Shown in pieces: positions 1 through 8,177 of a stretch of DNA of 64,000 nt. The notes below the pieces were generated by a model. That model saw nothing but the letters and a program-made list of their open reading frames with translations. It was not told where the DNA came from and did not search any database. The stretch is taken from the NCBI RefSeq assembly GCF_014836335.1, contig NZ_JACSRA010000002.1:62001-126000 (forward strand), read 5' to 3'. This stretch comes from Clostridium cibarium. Lineage in GTDB: Bacteria; Bacillota; Clostridia; Clostridiales; Clostridiaceae. Each line of letters starts with the position of its first letter. Position 1 is the stretch's first letter. The translations under genes were made by a program, and so were the position numbers.

Positions 1-657
1 TTCTTTCAGATATCCTCTTGTTATCTCATTAAACTCAATGGAAGTATTTTTACTATTTAAATCTATAGATTCTTCTCTTATAAAAATTTTCTCTTCATCA
101 TCTATATAATCAATTTTTTTTAAAAACTCAATCATTGATATTATTATATATTTTTTTTCATATTCTTTTGCTAATTCTAAATATTGATCAATATGTTTAA
201 AACAAGATTTTACTGATTTTTGGTAAAACAATTTCAACCTTATTACCTCATGCATAACTTGCCTTACATAACTCATACCATAACTATACTTGTTCACCAT
301 AACATCTCTAAACTTGCTCTTTATGTAATCTAATTCATTATCAATATTTTTGAGTTCATATAAATAGAATTTCATCATAAAAATAATATTATCAGGTATA
401 TTAATTCTATTGTAATATGCTAATATTGTAATATGCCAGTTATATAACTTAATAAAATCCTCTCTTAATTCTTCTTTTTTAAGGATAGTTTCAAATTCTT
501 TTAAATCACTGAATATCATCTTAAATTCTTTGTATTTTTTAATTTTCGAATTACTTCTACTAGAGTTTTTTGTAAAACTCATTATTTCTTCTTCCTTAAG
601 ATGAACATATGATTTAGATTCGTTATAAATTATTTTATTGCTTGCATTATTATTCAT
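1..657 (-). CDS. Third ORF of the recombinase module, function unknown (3' end outside window)
   Basis: An open frame starts at ATG 657 and stays open for 219 codons to the window edge. Its start overlaps the stop of the preceding recombinase gene by 8 bases, so the two are probably translationally coupled, and a GGTGAAAGAG stretch upstream could serve as ribosome binding site. The product begins MNNNASNKIIYNESK and is lysine-, tyrosine- and glutamate-rich, mostly predicted helical. I see no tyrosine-recombinase R or HxxR motif in the visible part. By position it corresponds to tnpC of Tn554, whose product is a small accessory protein, but this ORF is already longer than the roughly 125 residues of Tn554 TnpC. 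I do not recognise the family. Confidence 0.7.
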   Translation of the reverse strand, partial: MNNNASNKIIYNESKSYVHLKEEEIMSFTKNSSRSNSKIKKYKEFKMIFSDLKEFETILKKEELREDFIKLYNWHITILAYYNRINIPDNIIFMMKFYLYELKNIDNELDYIKSKFRDVMVNKYSYGMSYVRQVMHEVIRLKLFYQKSVKSCFKHIDQYLELAKEYEKKYIIISMIEFLKKIDYIDDEEKIFIREESIDLNSKNTSIEFNEITRGYLKE

Positions 658-2704
658 TTATTTCTCTTTCACCTTTTAAATTATGCTTAATTTCATCCTG
701 TGTAATTCCTAGTCCTTCTAACTCTCTAATTATAATCATTAAATCCTCAATATCAATTCTTAATTTATTTTCTACCTCTGTTGCAGTAAATGATTCTTTT
801 AAAATGTGTTTTTTAAAAACAATGATTTCAAATAATTCTTTTGCATAATTTAATAATTTTTCGCTTTCTTGTTTCTCTATAATGAAATTATTACATTTAA
901 AGCACTTATCAGCTTTTTTACAAGGATTTAAACAATACCCTAATGGTAATTTTTTTATTTCATTAATTTTTATCAATTCGGAAATACTTTCTGAAGCACT
1001 TAGTATTTTTTTATTCAATGCATAATCTTTGCACTTGTCATTACAAAATAGTATATTCAAAATACTCTCAACACCTAAACCTTCGTATTTTATATCTTCT
1101 TCTAAATATTCTCTAACTTTTACTATTTCTTTTTCTCTTTCTTGAGCCAAATAATTTAAAGACATGCTATACGATTTGTGCCTCAATAAATATTTTACAG
1201 TACTTATATCATAACCACTTTTTTTAAATATTTCTGTTGCAAAAAAATGTCTATAGCCATGCAATCCAGCTTCAACCTCCCCATCCTTTTTTTCTATATT
1301 TAACAGTTTATTTATTTTAATAATAAAATAATCAAACTTTGGACTATATAATATATCACTTGATTTATATTCAAATAAATGCACATATGCATCCCCACCT
1401 TTTCTCGGTTCCCTTTTGGTAAGAATATCTTTGTTTTTTCTAATGTTCATAACTTTCGCTATTTCTCTATATCCATCTTCTGTTACATATATAGGCCTGT
1501 TTTTAACTGATAATTTATCTACTATATTATGCTCTATTATATAAAGCTTTGTATCCTCACAAAATCTAATAATACCATATTCTAAATCTGAAATTTCACT
1601 TCTCCTCATTCCGCTATTTGCAGCAAGAATTATTGCTGATACATAAAATTCCTCATATATATCTACTGGCTTATATTCAAATCGTAAGAACTCTAATATT
1701 CTTCTTGCATCTTCAGAATCTTTAAATGCTAAATCATTTATTTTATTATCAACATGTGTTGTTTTTTTTAAATCATCTTTAGAAAACATTAATTTTTTAT
1801 CTAACATTGATGGATGAATTACTCTTATCCATTCTAAAAATTGAAGAACTGATAGTAGCTTGGCATTCTTAGTTTTATTTACGAGATTGTCCATATTGCA
1901 TATATAATTAATATATAACAGCCAATACTCTCTAGTTATAATCTCTAAGCTCTCAACTTTTGTTAACGAATAAGTTTTATTTAACCACTCTATAAACGCA
2001 TTTATTGAATCTATTTTATACTTAACTTGCCTTTTCCCCATAACATTACTTATTATATTTCCATATTCACTTATAATTTTTTTCAAATCGTATCCTATAT
2101 ATTCTTTTTTTAATTGCTTATTTTTTATTTTACTAGCATTTATTATGTCTTTTGCTCGTTTCTGACTATATCCCATAAGATATCTAAGATCCAGTAATCT
2201 ATATGTACACGCCAATTCTTTTTCAAATAGTCCTTCAATATTTTCATCTAATATCAATTCTTTAGTTATCTTATAGTATTCATTTATTCCATAATAAGAA
2301 CAAATTATAAATACCAAGTAATATAGCCTTTCAAAATAAGCTTCTGTAGCACAAATCTTTTTCTTCTCCTCAATCTTTTTATTTAGAACATTAAAATCTT
2401 TTAGTAGAATTCTGAGTACTTGTTTTGAATCCTTTGTGCTAGTTTTAATTAATATACTCTTAGGCGCCTTAATTCCTTGATCAATACTTAATGATGCAAA
2501 ATATCCTAGCACTTCTTTCTTATATTTTAACTCCGTATTAGTGTCATAATTTTTATAAAACTTTAATGGATCTTCCCACTCTGATGTTATATATGAATAG
2601 ACTTTCCTATAAAACTTCTCATTTTTATCCATTTTAATATTAACTGTACTTAGATATAAAGCTAAGTTTATGTGATTATACAATTTTTTCTCCTTAACAT
2701 TCAT
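650..2704 (-). CDS. tnpB: TnpB-like large tyrosine recombinase
   Basis: This 684-residue protein is a tyrosine site-specific recombinase that would cut and rejoin the element ends with its partner. The catalytic set is visible: Arg367 in SGMRRSEI, HGYR at 482-485, His509 in LLRHKS and the nucleophile Tyr518 in SLNY. After the catalytic domain comes a cysteine cluster (C554, C558, C591, C595, C601, C604) that looks like a zinc-binding tail, as in Tn554 TnpB-type proteins. The length is close to the roughly 630 residues of that family. The gene begins 38 bases after the tnpA stop and overlaps the next ORF. No good Shine-Dalgarno precedes ATG 2704, so the start is uncertain; Met25 is an alternative. 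Confidence 0.85.
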   Translation of the reverse strand: MNVKEKKLYNHINLALYLSTVNIKMDKNEKFYRKVYSYITSEWEDPLKFYKNYDTNTELKYKKEVLGYFASLSIDQGIKAPKSILIKTSTKDSKQVLRILLKDFNVLNKKIEEKKKICATEAYFERLYYLVFIICSYYGINEYYKITKELILDENIEGLFEKELACTYRLLDLRYLMGYSQKRAKDIINASKIKNKQLKKEYIGYDLKKIISEYGNIISNVMGKRQVKYKIDSINAFIEWLNKTYSLTKVESLEIITREYWLLYINYICNMDNLVNKTKNAKLLSVLQFLEWIRVIHPSMLDKKLMFSKDDLKKTTHVDNKINDLAFKDSEDARRILEFLRFEYKPVDIYEEFYVSAIILAANSGMRRSEISDLEYGIIRFCEDTKLYIIEHNIVDKLSVKNRPIYVTEDGYREIAKVMNIRKNKDILTKREPRKGGDAYVHLFEYKSSDILYSPKFDYFIIKINKLLNIEKKDGEVEAGLHGYRHFFATEIFKKSGYDISTVKYLLRHKSYSMSLNYLAQEREKEIVKVREYLEEDIKYEGLGVESILNILFCNDKCKDYALNKKILSASESISELIKINEIKKLPLGYCLNPCKKADKCFKCNNFIIEKQESEKLLNYAKELFEIIVFKKHILKESFTATEVENKLRIDIEDLMIIIRELEGLGITQDEIKHNLKGEREINE

Positions 2705-2741
2705 AATAATTAATGTGTAACACTAATTTTTTATTTAATCA

Positions 2742-3674
2742 CTAGTCAATGGTTAATATATTATCTATATCAAACTCAGTATCCAAAAACTCATCATACT
2801 TTTCTCTTATTTCAGAAATATTTAATGCTGTAAGATGAACATATTTTTTTATTGTTGTATTTAAGTTTTTGTGCCCAACATATAAAGAAGCATATACTAT
2901 TGGTGTCCCTTCCCCAATCTCCTTCGTAATAAAGGTATGTCTAAAGCTGTGTAATGTTAAATCTCTTTTCCTATATGATAGATTAGCTTTATCTAAGCAA
3001 CTTTTTAGATATTTATATGCAGTATTTTGGGTTAATTCAGTACCTCTGCTTGATAAAAATAACCACTCACTGTTCTTTTTTCGTTTCATTTTCATAAGAT
3101 ATTTTTCTAATAATATTTCAAATTCTATACTTTGACTTTTCTTCAAGTATATACTTCTGTTTCTATGTGCTTTAGCTAGCTTATAATTTTCATTAGTATC
3201 TCTATATACAATTTTTATAAGCCACCTTCCATCCTTATACTCAACATCCCCTTTTAAACTCTCCTTCAGATTATTTGTATCACCTCCTTTTATCTTCAAT
3301 CCTAAAGCTTCTCCTATTCGCATACCAGTATTATATAGAAGATAGAACAATAATTTAGCATAAATAGCTTTTGCATTTTTTAATAAAAGTTCGTATTCAC
3401 TTTGTAATATAATTTCACTTTCGTCGATTTTTACAGTCTCAGTTCTTTTTTTATAAATACCATTAGCTTTTAGAATTCTTATAACATCTTTGCTAGATAT
3501 CAATAATGAAACTTTTCTTTCAAACTTATACTCTTTATATGTAATCAAATAACGCAAATAATTAATTACAATAATAAAAATTCTTCTTATTGAATCTTGA
3601 TTTAAGCCTTCACTTCTACCAAATAGCGATATATTCCCCTCAGATTTCTTTAAAATATCGATTCTCTTACTCAT
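2742..3674 (-). CDS. tnpA: TnpA-like tyrosine recombinase, catalytic part (downstream frame)
   Basis: The 310-residue frame carries the rest of the core-binding domain and a complete catalytic domain: Arg119 in TGMRIGEALGL, HSFR at 242-245, His268 in YVGHKN and Tyr278 in KKYVH. The first 60 or so residues read as the second half of an N-terminal SAM-like domain whose first half is encoded just upstream in another frame (3686-4006). Joining the two through the A9 tract at 3695-3703 gives a continuous recombinase of about 421 residues. No Shine-Dalgarno precedes ATG 3674. It is therefore either made by frameshifting or transcript slippage, or is the rear half of a broken gene. All catalytic residues are intact. 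Confidence 0.8.
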   Translation of the reverse strand: MSKRIDILKKSEGNISLFGRSEGLNQDSIRRIFIIVINYLRYLITYKEYKFERKVSLLISSKDVIRILKANGIYKKRTETVKIDESEIILQSEYELLLKNAKAIYAKLLFYLLYNTGMRIGEALGLKIKGGDTNNLKESLKGDVEYKDGRWLIKIVYRDTNENYKLAKAHRNRSIYLKKSQSIEFEILLEKYLMKMKRKKNSEWLFLSSRGTELTQNTAYKYLKSCLDKANLSYRKRDLTLHSFRHTFITKEIGEGTPIVYASLYVGHKNLNTTIKKYVHLTALNISEIREKYDEFLDTEFDIDNILTID

Positions 3675-3685
3675 AGAATTTTCAA

Positions 3686-4006
3686 TTATATATCTTTTTT
3701 TTTACTAATCCCAGTATAGTTTTTAACCCTTATTTTTTTTAAAAAATTAACAAATCCACTTAAACTAGAAGAACTTATATCTAGCAATTTAATATTGTTA
3801 GCCAATAAAAAATTATAGAAATAACATATATCATCACTATACCTTTTTATTGTGTTATATGAATTAGTTTTTGTGATTTCTAGTTCCCAAAGATATTCAT
3901 TCACCTCATTTACCACTCGGCAATTATTATCGAACATCATTCTACTTATTTTTTTTCCTCTCTCGTCTTTTACATCCTCATTAAAAACTAAACCATTTAT
4001 TTTCAT
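3686..4006 (-). CDS. tnpA: TnpA-like tyrosine recombinase, N-terminal part (upstream frame)
   Basis: This 106-residue frame begins with ATG 4006 behind a strong GGAGGAG ribosome binding site. Its C-terminal half looks like the first half of a phage-integrase core-binding domain, with a YLWELEITK segment followed by a helical stretch around IKRYSDDICYFYNFLL. It ends abruptly at KKKDI. Re-reading one A of the A9 tract joins it to RYIIENS and then to the 310-residue downstream frame. It has no catalytic residues of its own, so it is best read as the 5' part of tnpA. Confidence 0.75.
   Translation of the reverse strand: MKINGLVFNEDVKDERGKKISRMMFDNNCRVVNEVNEYLWELEITKTNSYNTIKRYSDDICYFYNFLLANNIKLLDISSSSLSGFVNFLKKIRVKNYTGISKKKDI
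3695..3703 (-). other. A9 tract at the tnpA frame break (candidate slippage site)
   Basis: The coding strand reads AGT followed by nine A residues and GAT. In the upstream frame translation stops three codons later. A -1 shift (one A read twice, or one extra A in the mRNA) enters the downstream frame with no intervening stop. That frame is closed immediately upstream of the tract by TAA at 3704-3702, so the switch can only happen within the A run. Confidence 0.7.
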
Positions 4007-4030
4007 ATACTCCTCCTTTTGTTTTTATAA

Positions 4031-4081
4031 ATATATCTATTGCATGCCCCCCCATTATATGATACAATAGATATATAATGG
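4031..4081. repeat. Nested inverted repeats upstream of tnpA
   Basis: A perfect 12-bp inverted repeat, ATATATCTATTG (4031-4042) and CAATAGATATAT (4065-4076), lies just upstream of the tnpA start. A second overlapping pair, CCATTATAT (4052-4060) and ATATAATGG (4073-4081), shares part of it. The 10-mer TCTATTGCAT at 4036-4045 recurs at 4115-4124. These could be recombinase or regulator binding sites at the element end; that role is inferred from position. Confidence 0.5.
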
Positions 4082-4152
4082 AATAATTGTATTATTTTTG
4101 CACACACTTCATATTCTATTGCATATCATTAAATTCTGCAATACTTAAATGT

Positions 4153-4212
4153 AAAAAATACTGGTATAAAAACTTTTATTATAAAATTAAAGCTTTTATA
4201 TCAGTATTTTTT
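4153..4212. repeat. Long imperfect hairpin in the element end
   Basis: The arms 4153-4176 and 4189-4212 match at 22 of 24 positions around a short AT loop, with A runs on one side and T runs on the other. It could act as a bidirectional terminator insulating the element, or as end structure. No gene is supported in the surrounding stretch 4007-4430. Confidence 0.5.
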
Positions 4213-4307
4213 CTATCCCCATATTCCTTATATCAACATTTAATCCAACACCCACTTGTATTAATATGTGGTTTAAGTATAAATGCTGAATTAATACATC
4301 TAAGTTT

Positions 4308-4323
4308 AACTAATCATGATAAC
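4308..4323 (-). repeat. Inner copy of the subterminal direct repeat
   Basis: On the minus strand this reads GTTATCATGATTAGTT and differs at one position from the copy at 4429-4444. The two are in direct orientation 121 bases apart. Paired subterminal repeats are expected recombinase binding sites in Tn554-like elements. Confidence 0.5.
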
Positions 4324-4428
4324 TATTAAATCCCTTAAACTATTCTTATTAATAATTATATCCCCTCATGTACACATCTCAATATCTTGAAATTTCAATA
4401 CAAATTGAACAATCTTATATTTTTGCCC

Positions 4429-4444
4429 AACTATTCATGATAAC
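4429..4444 (-). repeat. Outer copy of the subterminal direct repeat at the insertion junction
   Basis: On the minus strand this reads GTTATCATGAATAGTT and begins inside the last intact codon (GGT) of the interrupted P-loop. It matches the copy at 4308-4323 at 15 of 16 positions, and marks the likely outer end of the element. Confidence 0.5.
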
Positions 4445-5129
4445 CGCTTCCTGTAGGTCCATTTACTATTATTAAACCTGTTTTAATAGCAATTATCTTC
4501 TTTAATGATTTTATCTGATTCTCCGTAAAGTTTAACTTTTCTATGCTTGATAGATACTTTTCACCATATAATATTCTTAAAACTATTTTTTCACCATATA
4601 TCACTGGCACTGATGATAATCTACAATTGTAAATTGTCTCTTCATGTTCCATAAACAACTTTCCATCCTGAGGTTTTCTTTTTTCTGTAATGTCCATATT
4701 AGATTTAATTTTAAATCTAGAAAGTATTTTCCCGTACTCATTCATCATTAGCTTTCTAACTAGAACTAATGATCCATTTATTCTAAATCTGATATTTACA
4801 GAACTTTTAACAGGTTCAAAATGTATATCACTTACCTTCATTTTTATTGCTTCTCCAAATATTTTTTGCTCTATATCTTCATAGTCATAATCTAATAAAA
4901 TCTCAGTTAATCCCGCCAATTCTTCTCTACTAATTTCTATAAACCTCAAATCTTTTTGTAGTAAAAATTGCAAATATTCTTTTCCTTTTTCATTTTCCTC
5001 AATAGTTCCTACAAAGATTTTACCTTCACTCTCATATAGCGGGATAATTTCATATTTTTTTGCTTGCTTTAAAGTAATTTTTCTTGCTATATTTAAATCA
5101 ACAACCTCGATTAAGCTTTCCTTATTCAT
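4431..5129 (-). pseudogene. GspE/PilB-type secretion ATPase, truncated at the Walker A motif
   Basis: The intact protein would be the hexameric ATPase that drives a type II secretion or type IV pilus machine. About 229 native residues remain: an N-terminal T2SSE_N-like domain, then the ATPase N-domain with SDIHFEP (100-106), RKPQDG (151-156) and VYGEK-like residues near 177-181, and finally GPTGSG (224-229), where the invariant Lys-Thr and the entire C-terminal ATPase core should follow. Instead the frame reads Tyr-His-Glu-stop from the inserted element. Start ATG 5129 is chosen because GGAGGG lies just upstream; an earlier ATG at 5159 lacks one. The fragment cannot hydrolyse ATP. Confidence 0.85.
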
Positions 5130-5179
5130 GTTCCCTCCTATATATGTAAATATTGCCACAGAACATTTATTCTATTCTT

Positions 5180-5223
5180 ATAAAATAAAAAATATCAATA
5201 AGATTTAAATCTTATTGATATTT
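5180..5223 (-). terminator. Terminator overlapping the lipoprotein stop codon
   Basis: A perfect 34-bp palindrome (arms 5190-5206 and 5207-5223) is followed on the minus strand by a T-rich tract. The stop codon of the upstream lipoprotein gene lies within the first arm. Confidence 0.75.
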
Positions 5224-6216
5224 AACAAAAGCATATTCTTTTACACTAGCTTTAGCTTCGCTTATTGAGCCTTCCTTAGTTACTTTATAAATTTCTTCAT
5301 TCTTTGAATTTTTAGAACTACTCCCAATAAATAAAATATTACCTTTTGAATCCATGCTAAGGCCTTTATCATAATCTATTTTAGCAGGAAAATCAAAAAC
5401 CATCCTTTTTATTATGTTATTATGAATTCTATATAAAGAATTATTATTTCCTTTAACTTTCCCTAAAAAATAATAATCTGTTCCATCAGTTATTATATCT
5501 GAAATATAAGTTATATCAGGAGGAAGTATTCCTTTCTCTGTTCCATCTTTATCTAAAAATTTTACTACTTTTACATTGTCTATAGTTTCTTCAATACAAA
5601 TGACTCCTGTTTGTATATTTTTCACAAATTGAACAATTCCTCCATCCAACTTATAAAAAAGATCTTCCTTTTCATCACTAACATTGTATTTAAATACTCC
5701 ATTAACTCTATCTTCACTTATACCATAATAAATTATAGTGTCTTCATCTACCCAATCAAGATAGGTATCCGATATAGCCACATTTGACTTAATTTCAATT
5801 AAGGAACCATCCTTAAGAGAAATGATATTTAACTTTAATATATTTTCTTCTTTTCTAAAATAACTTAAATATTTACCGTTAGGAGATAATTTCAAATCAA
5901 TATCCTCTAACTTTACACCCTTTAATTCTTCCACTTTTCCCAAGTAGTAGGAACTATATTTTCCATCTTTCTGAGTTATATAATTTCCACTTTTACTATC
6001 AAACAAACTTATTATCTCATCGTTCTCTATTTTATTAAAGCTACCCTCATGCAAGTTATAATTTGAATAGATTCCACCTTCATTTTGAATTATTGCTCCC
6101 TTTTCCAGCTTTACTCCATCAATTTTTTTTTCTACATGACTTTCACAAGACATTAAAAACAAAGAACATAATACTACTATAAAAGCTCTGTATTTCGCTC
6201 TTTTAAACCCTTTCAT
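5212..6216 (-). CDS. Putative lipoprotein with beta-propeller-like repeats, function unknown
   Basis: The protein of about 334 residues starts with a basic stretch, a hydrophobic segment and a lipobox ending LMSC, so it is expected to be lipid-anchored on the outer face of the membrane. The rest alternates short beta-like segments with turns such as SPNGKYLSYF, and has repeated aspartate- and glycine-rich loops, as in TolB/WD-like propellers. Start ATG 6216 is preferred over 6264 because GGGAGAAAG lies right before it and the signal peptide then begins at the usual distance. It precedes the broken gspE gene with a terminator between them. I cannot name a specific family. Confidence 0.7.
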   Translation of the reverse strand: MKGFKRAKYRAFIVVLCSLFLMSCESHVEKKIDGVKLEKGAIIQNEGGIYSNYNLHEGSFNKIENDEIISLFDSKSGNYITQKDGKYSSYYLGKVEELKGVKLEDIDLKLSPNGKYLSYFRKEENILKLNIISLKDGSLIEIKSNVAISDTYLDWVDEDTIIYYGISEDRVNGVFKYNVSDEKEDLFYKLDGGIVQFVKNIQTGVICIEETIDNVKVVKFLDKDGTEKGILPPDITYISDIITDGTDYYFLGKVKGNNNSLYRIHNNIIKRMVFDFPAKIDYDKGLSMDSKGNILFIGSSSKNSKNEEIYKVTKEGSISEAKASVKEYAFVKYQ

Positions 6217-6340
6217 TCTTTCTCCCTCTGCATAATTAATACTGCATTTTATGTACTTTTTCATCTCCCATTAACATAATACTATCTATTTTATCCCATT
6301 ACAATAGAGAAAACTACAGATTTATTACTTTTCTTGTCTC

Positions 6341-6369
6341 TTAACTTAATTTTTAATTAATGATATACT
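6341..6369 (+). promoter_or_regulatory. Predicted sigma-A promoter of rqcH
   Basis: TTAACT (6341-6346) and TATACT (6364-6369) are separated by 17 bases, ending about 30 bases before the rqcH start. Confidence 0.55.
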
Positions 6370-6398
6370 ATGAGTATTAGAAAGCGAGGATGAACATT

Positions 6399-8138
6399 AT
6401 GGCACTAGATGGAATTTTTCTACACAGTTTATTAAATAATATAGAGCCTATTTTACTAGGTTCTAAAATAGATAAAATAAATCAACCAGAAAAAGATGAA
6501 ATAATTTTAACTATAAGAAAAGAAAGAAAAAATCACAAACTTCTTATATCTGCTTCTTCGAAATTTCCTAGAATGCATTTTACTGAAGAAGTAAAAGAAA
6601 ACCCATTAAAAGCTCCTATGTTTTTAATGGTTTTACGTAAATACTTAATTGGAGGTAAAATTACTAAAGTACATCAAAAAGATGGAGATAGAATAGTAAT
6701 TCTAACTGTAGAAGCTTCTGACGAAATGGGATTTAACAGTACTTATTCTCTTATTATCGAAATAATGGGTAGGCATTCTAATATAACACTAGTTCGTGAT
6801 AGAGATAACAAAGTTATGGAATCCATTAAACATATTACTCCTGATATAAACACCTATAGAGTTCTTTATCCTGGTGTTAGTTATATGCTTCCCCCAGCAA
6901 CTACTAAGTTAAGTCCTATAAATTTTACAGAAATTGAATTCATAAGCTTTATTAATGAAAATCATCTTGAAATGAACGATAGTTTTTTCTTCAAATCCTT
7001 TACTGGAATTTCAAAAACTATTTCAAAAGAATTATTTAATCAGATAGTTACAAAAAACCTAACATTAAATAATATAGACTCATTATATGATTTTCTTAAA
7101 TCTTCTTTTACAAATATATTAAATAGCACTGAATTCTTAATATACAAGGATGATTCAGGTATATATAAAGATTTTTATTGTTATAGATTCAAATTTATAT
7201 TTAATGATTTAGATGTTATTTCCTATGATTCTCCTTCTATTATGTTGGATAATTTCTTTAATGTTAAAGATAAACAAGAAAGACTTTCAAATAGATCAAC
7301 TGATTTGCAAAAACTTATTCATACAAACATTGAACGTTGTAAGAAAAAATCAAAAATTCTAAATGAAAATATTAGAGAAAGTCAAAATAAAGAAGATTAC
7401 AAAATAAAAGGCGATTTATTAACTTCATACATTTACAGTATTAAACAAGGTGATAAGGAAGCTACTCTTCTTAATTTTTATTCTGAAAACTCGGAATATG
7501 CTACAATTCCTTTAGATGAATATAAAACCCCTTCCGAAAATATACAGTCATATTATAAAAAATATAATAAACTAAAAAAATCTGAAGAATGGGCAATTGA
7601 ACAACTTAAGAAGAATGAAGAAGAGTTGGAGTACTTAAATTCTGTTTTAACTAACATACAAAACGTAGACTCATACAATGAGATAGAACAAATTAAAACT
7701 GAACTTATGGAAACAGGATATATAAAATATAAAACTCATAAGAAAAACATAAAAAAGACTAATGCTGATAAACCTCTACATTTTATTTCCTCAACAGGAT
7801 TTGATATTTATGTTGGAAAAAATAATATACAAAATGATTATCTAAGTTTAAAATTTGCACATCGAAATGATCTTTGGCTACATGCTAAAGAAATTCCTGG
7901 TTCTCATGTGATTATTAAAGGAATTGAAATTGATGATACTACAATAGCAGAAGCTGCTATAATAGCTGCATATTATAGCAAAGGAAAAACGAATTCAAAA
8001 GTTCCTATAGATTACACAGAAATACGTAATCTTAGAAAACCAAATGGTGCAAAACCAGGAATGGTCATTTATTATACAAACAAAACAATTTACGCAGATC
8101 CACAAAAATACGAGAAATTAAATTTGATAAAGAAATAA
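6399..8138 (+). CDS. rqcH: RqcH, NFACT-family ribosome quality control protein (FbpA/YloA)
   Basis: RqcH binds stalled 50S-peptidyl-tRNA complexes and directs tRNA-Ala to add C-terminal alanine tails that mark nascent chains for degradation. The 579-residue protein shows the NFACT-N domain from residue 1, the Asp97-Arg98 pair known to be essential in Bacillus subtilis RqcH, a charged coiled-coil middle (about 290-430) and the C-terminal NFACT-R domain with NDLWLHAK and PGSHVII. ATG 6399 is chosen because GAGG ends 9 bases upstream, whereas ATG 6390 directly abuts it. It is a single-gene unit with its own promoter and terminator. Older annotations call this family fibronectin-binding proteins. 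Confidence 0.92.
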   Translation: MALDGIFLHSLLNNIEPILLGSKIDKINQPEKDEIILTIRKERKNHKLLISASSKFPRMHFTEEVKENPLKAPMFLMVLRKYLIGGKITKVHQKDGDRIVILTVEASDEMGFNSTYSLIIEIMGRHSNITLVRDRDNKVMESIKHITPDINTYRVLYPGVSYMLPPATTKLSPINFTEIEFISFINENHLEMNDSFFFKSFTGISKTISKELFNQIVTKNLTLNNIDSLYDFLKSSFTNILNSTEFLIYKDDSGIYKDFYCYRFKFIFNDLDVISYDSPSIMLDNFFNVKDKQERLSNRSTDLQKLIHTNIERCKKKSKILNENIRESQNKEDYKIKGDLLTSYIYSIKQGDKEATLLNFYSENSEYATIPLDEYKTPSENIQSYYKKYNKLKKSEEWAIEQLKKNEEELEYLNSVLTNIQNVDSYNEIEQIKTELMETGYIKYKTHKKNIKKTNADKPLHFISSTGFDIYVGKNNIQNDYLSLKFAHRNDLWLHAKEIPGSHVIIKGIEIDDTTIAEAAIIAAYYSKGKTNSKVPIDYTEIRNLRKPNGAKPGMVIYYTNKTIYADPQKYEKLNLIKK

Positions 8139-8140
8139 AG

Positions 8141-8176
8141 AAAAAATGCACAATCTAATAAATTGTGCATTTTTTG
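8141..8176. terminator. Bidirectional terminator between rqcH and the methyltransferase gene
   Basis: TGCACAAT (8147-8154) pairs with ATTGTGCA around a 7-base loop, flanked by A6 and T6. It serves the two convergent genes. Confidence 0.9.
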
Positions 8177-8177
8177 T

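Larger units (their letters stand above)
1..4444. mobile_element. One end of a Tn554-like element inserted in a gspE/pilB gene
   Basis: The segment holds, all on the minus strand, a split tyrosine recombinase, a second and larger tyrosine recombinase with a C-terminal cysteine cluster, and a third overlapping ORF. This order resembles tnpA-tnpB-tnpC of the Tn554 family. The outer boundary is placed at about 4442-4445, because the GspE reading frame is normal up to the GSG codons of its P-loop and then stops after three unrelated codons. About 440 bases between tnpA and the boundary hold inverted repeats and a subterminal direct repeat but no convincing gene. The other end and any cargo lie left of the window. 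Family assignment is by gene order and recombinase motifs. Confidence 0.75.

Noticed and set aside
3686..4006. Independent small DNA-binding protein encoded by the 106-codon frame
   Set aside because: Its sequence continues naturally into the downstream recombinase frame across the A9 tract, so it is better explained as the N-terminal part of tnpA.
4087..4329. Plus-strand frame of about 80 codons in the element end region
   Set aside because: It overlaps the 24-bp hairpin, lacks a ribosome binding site and has a low-complexity composition expected of AT-rich noncoding DNA.
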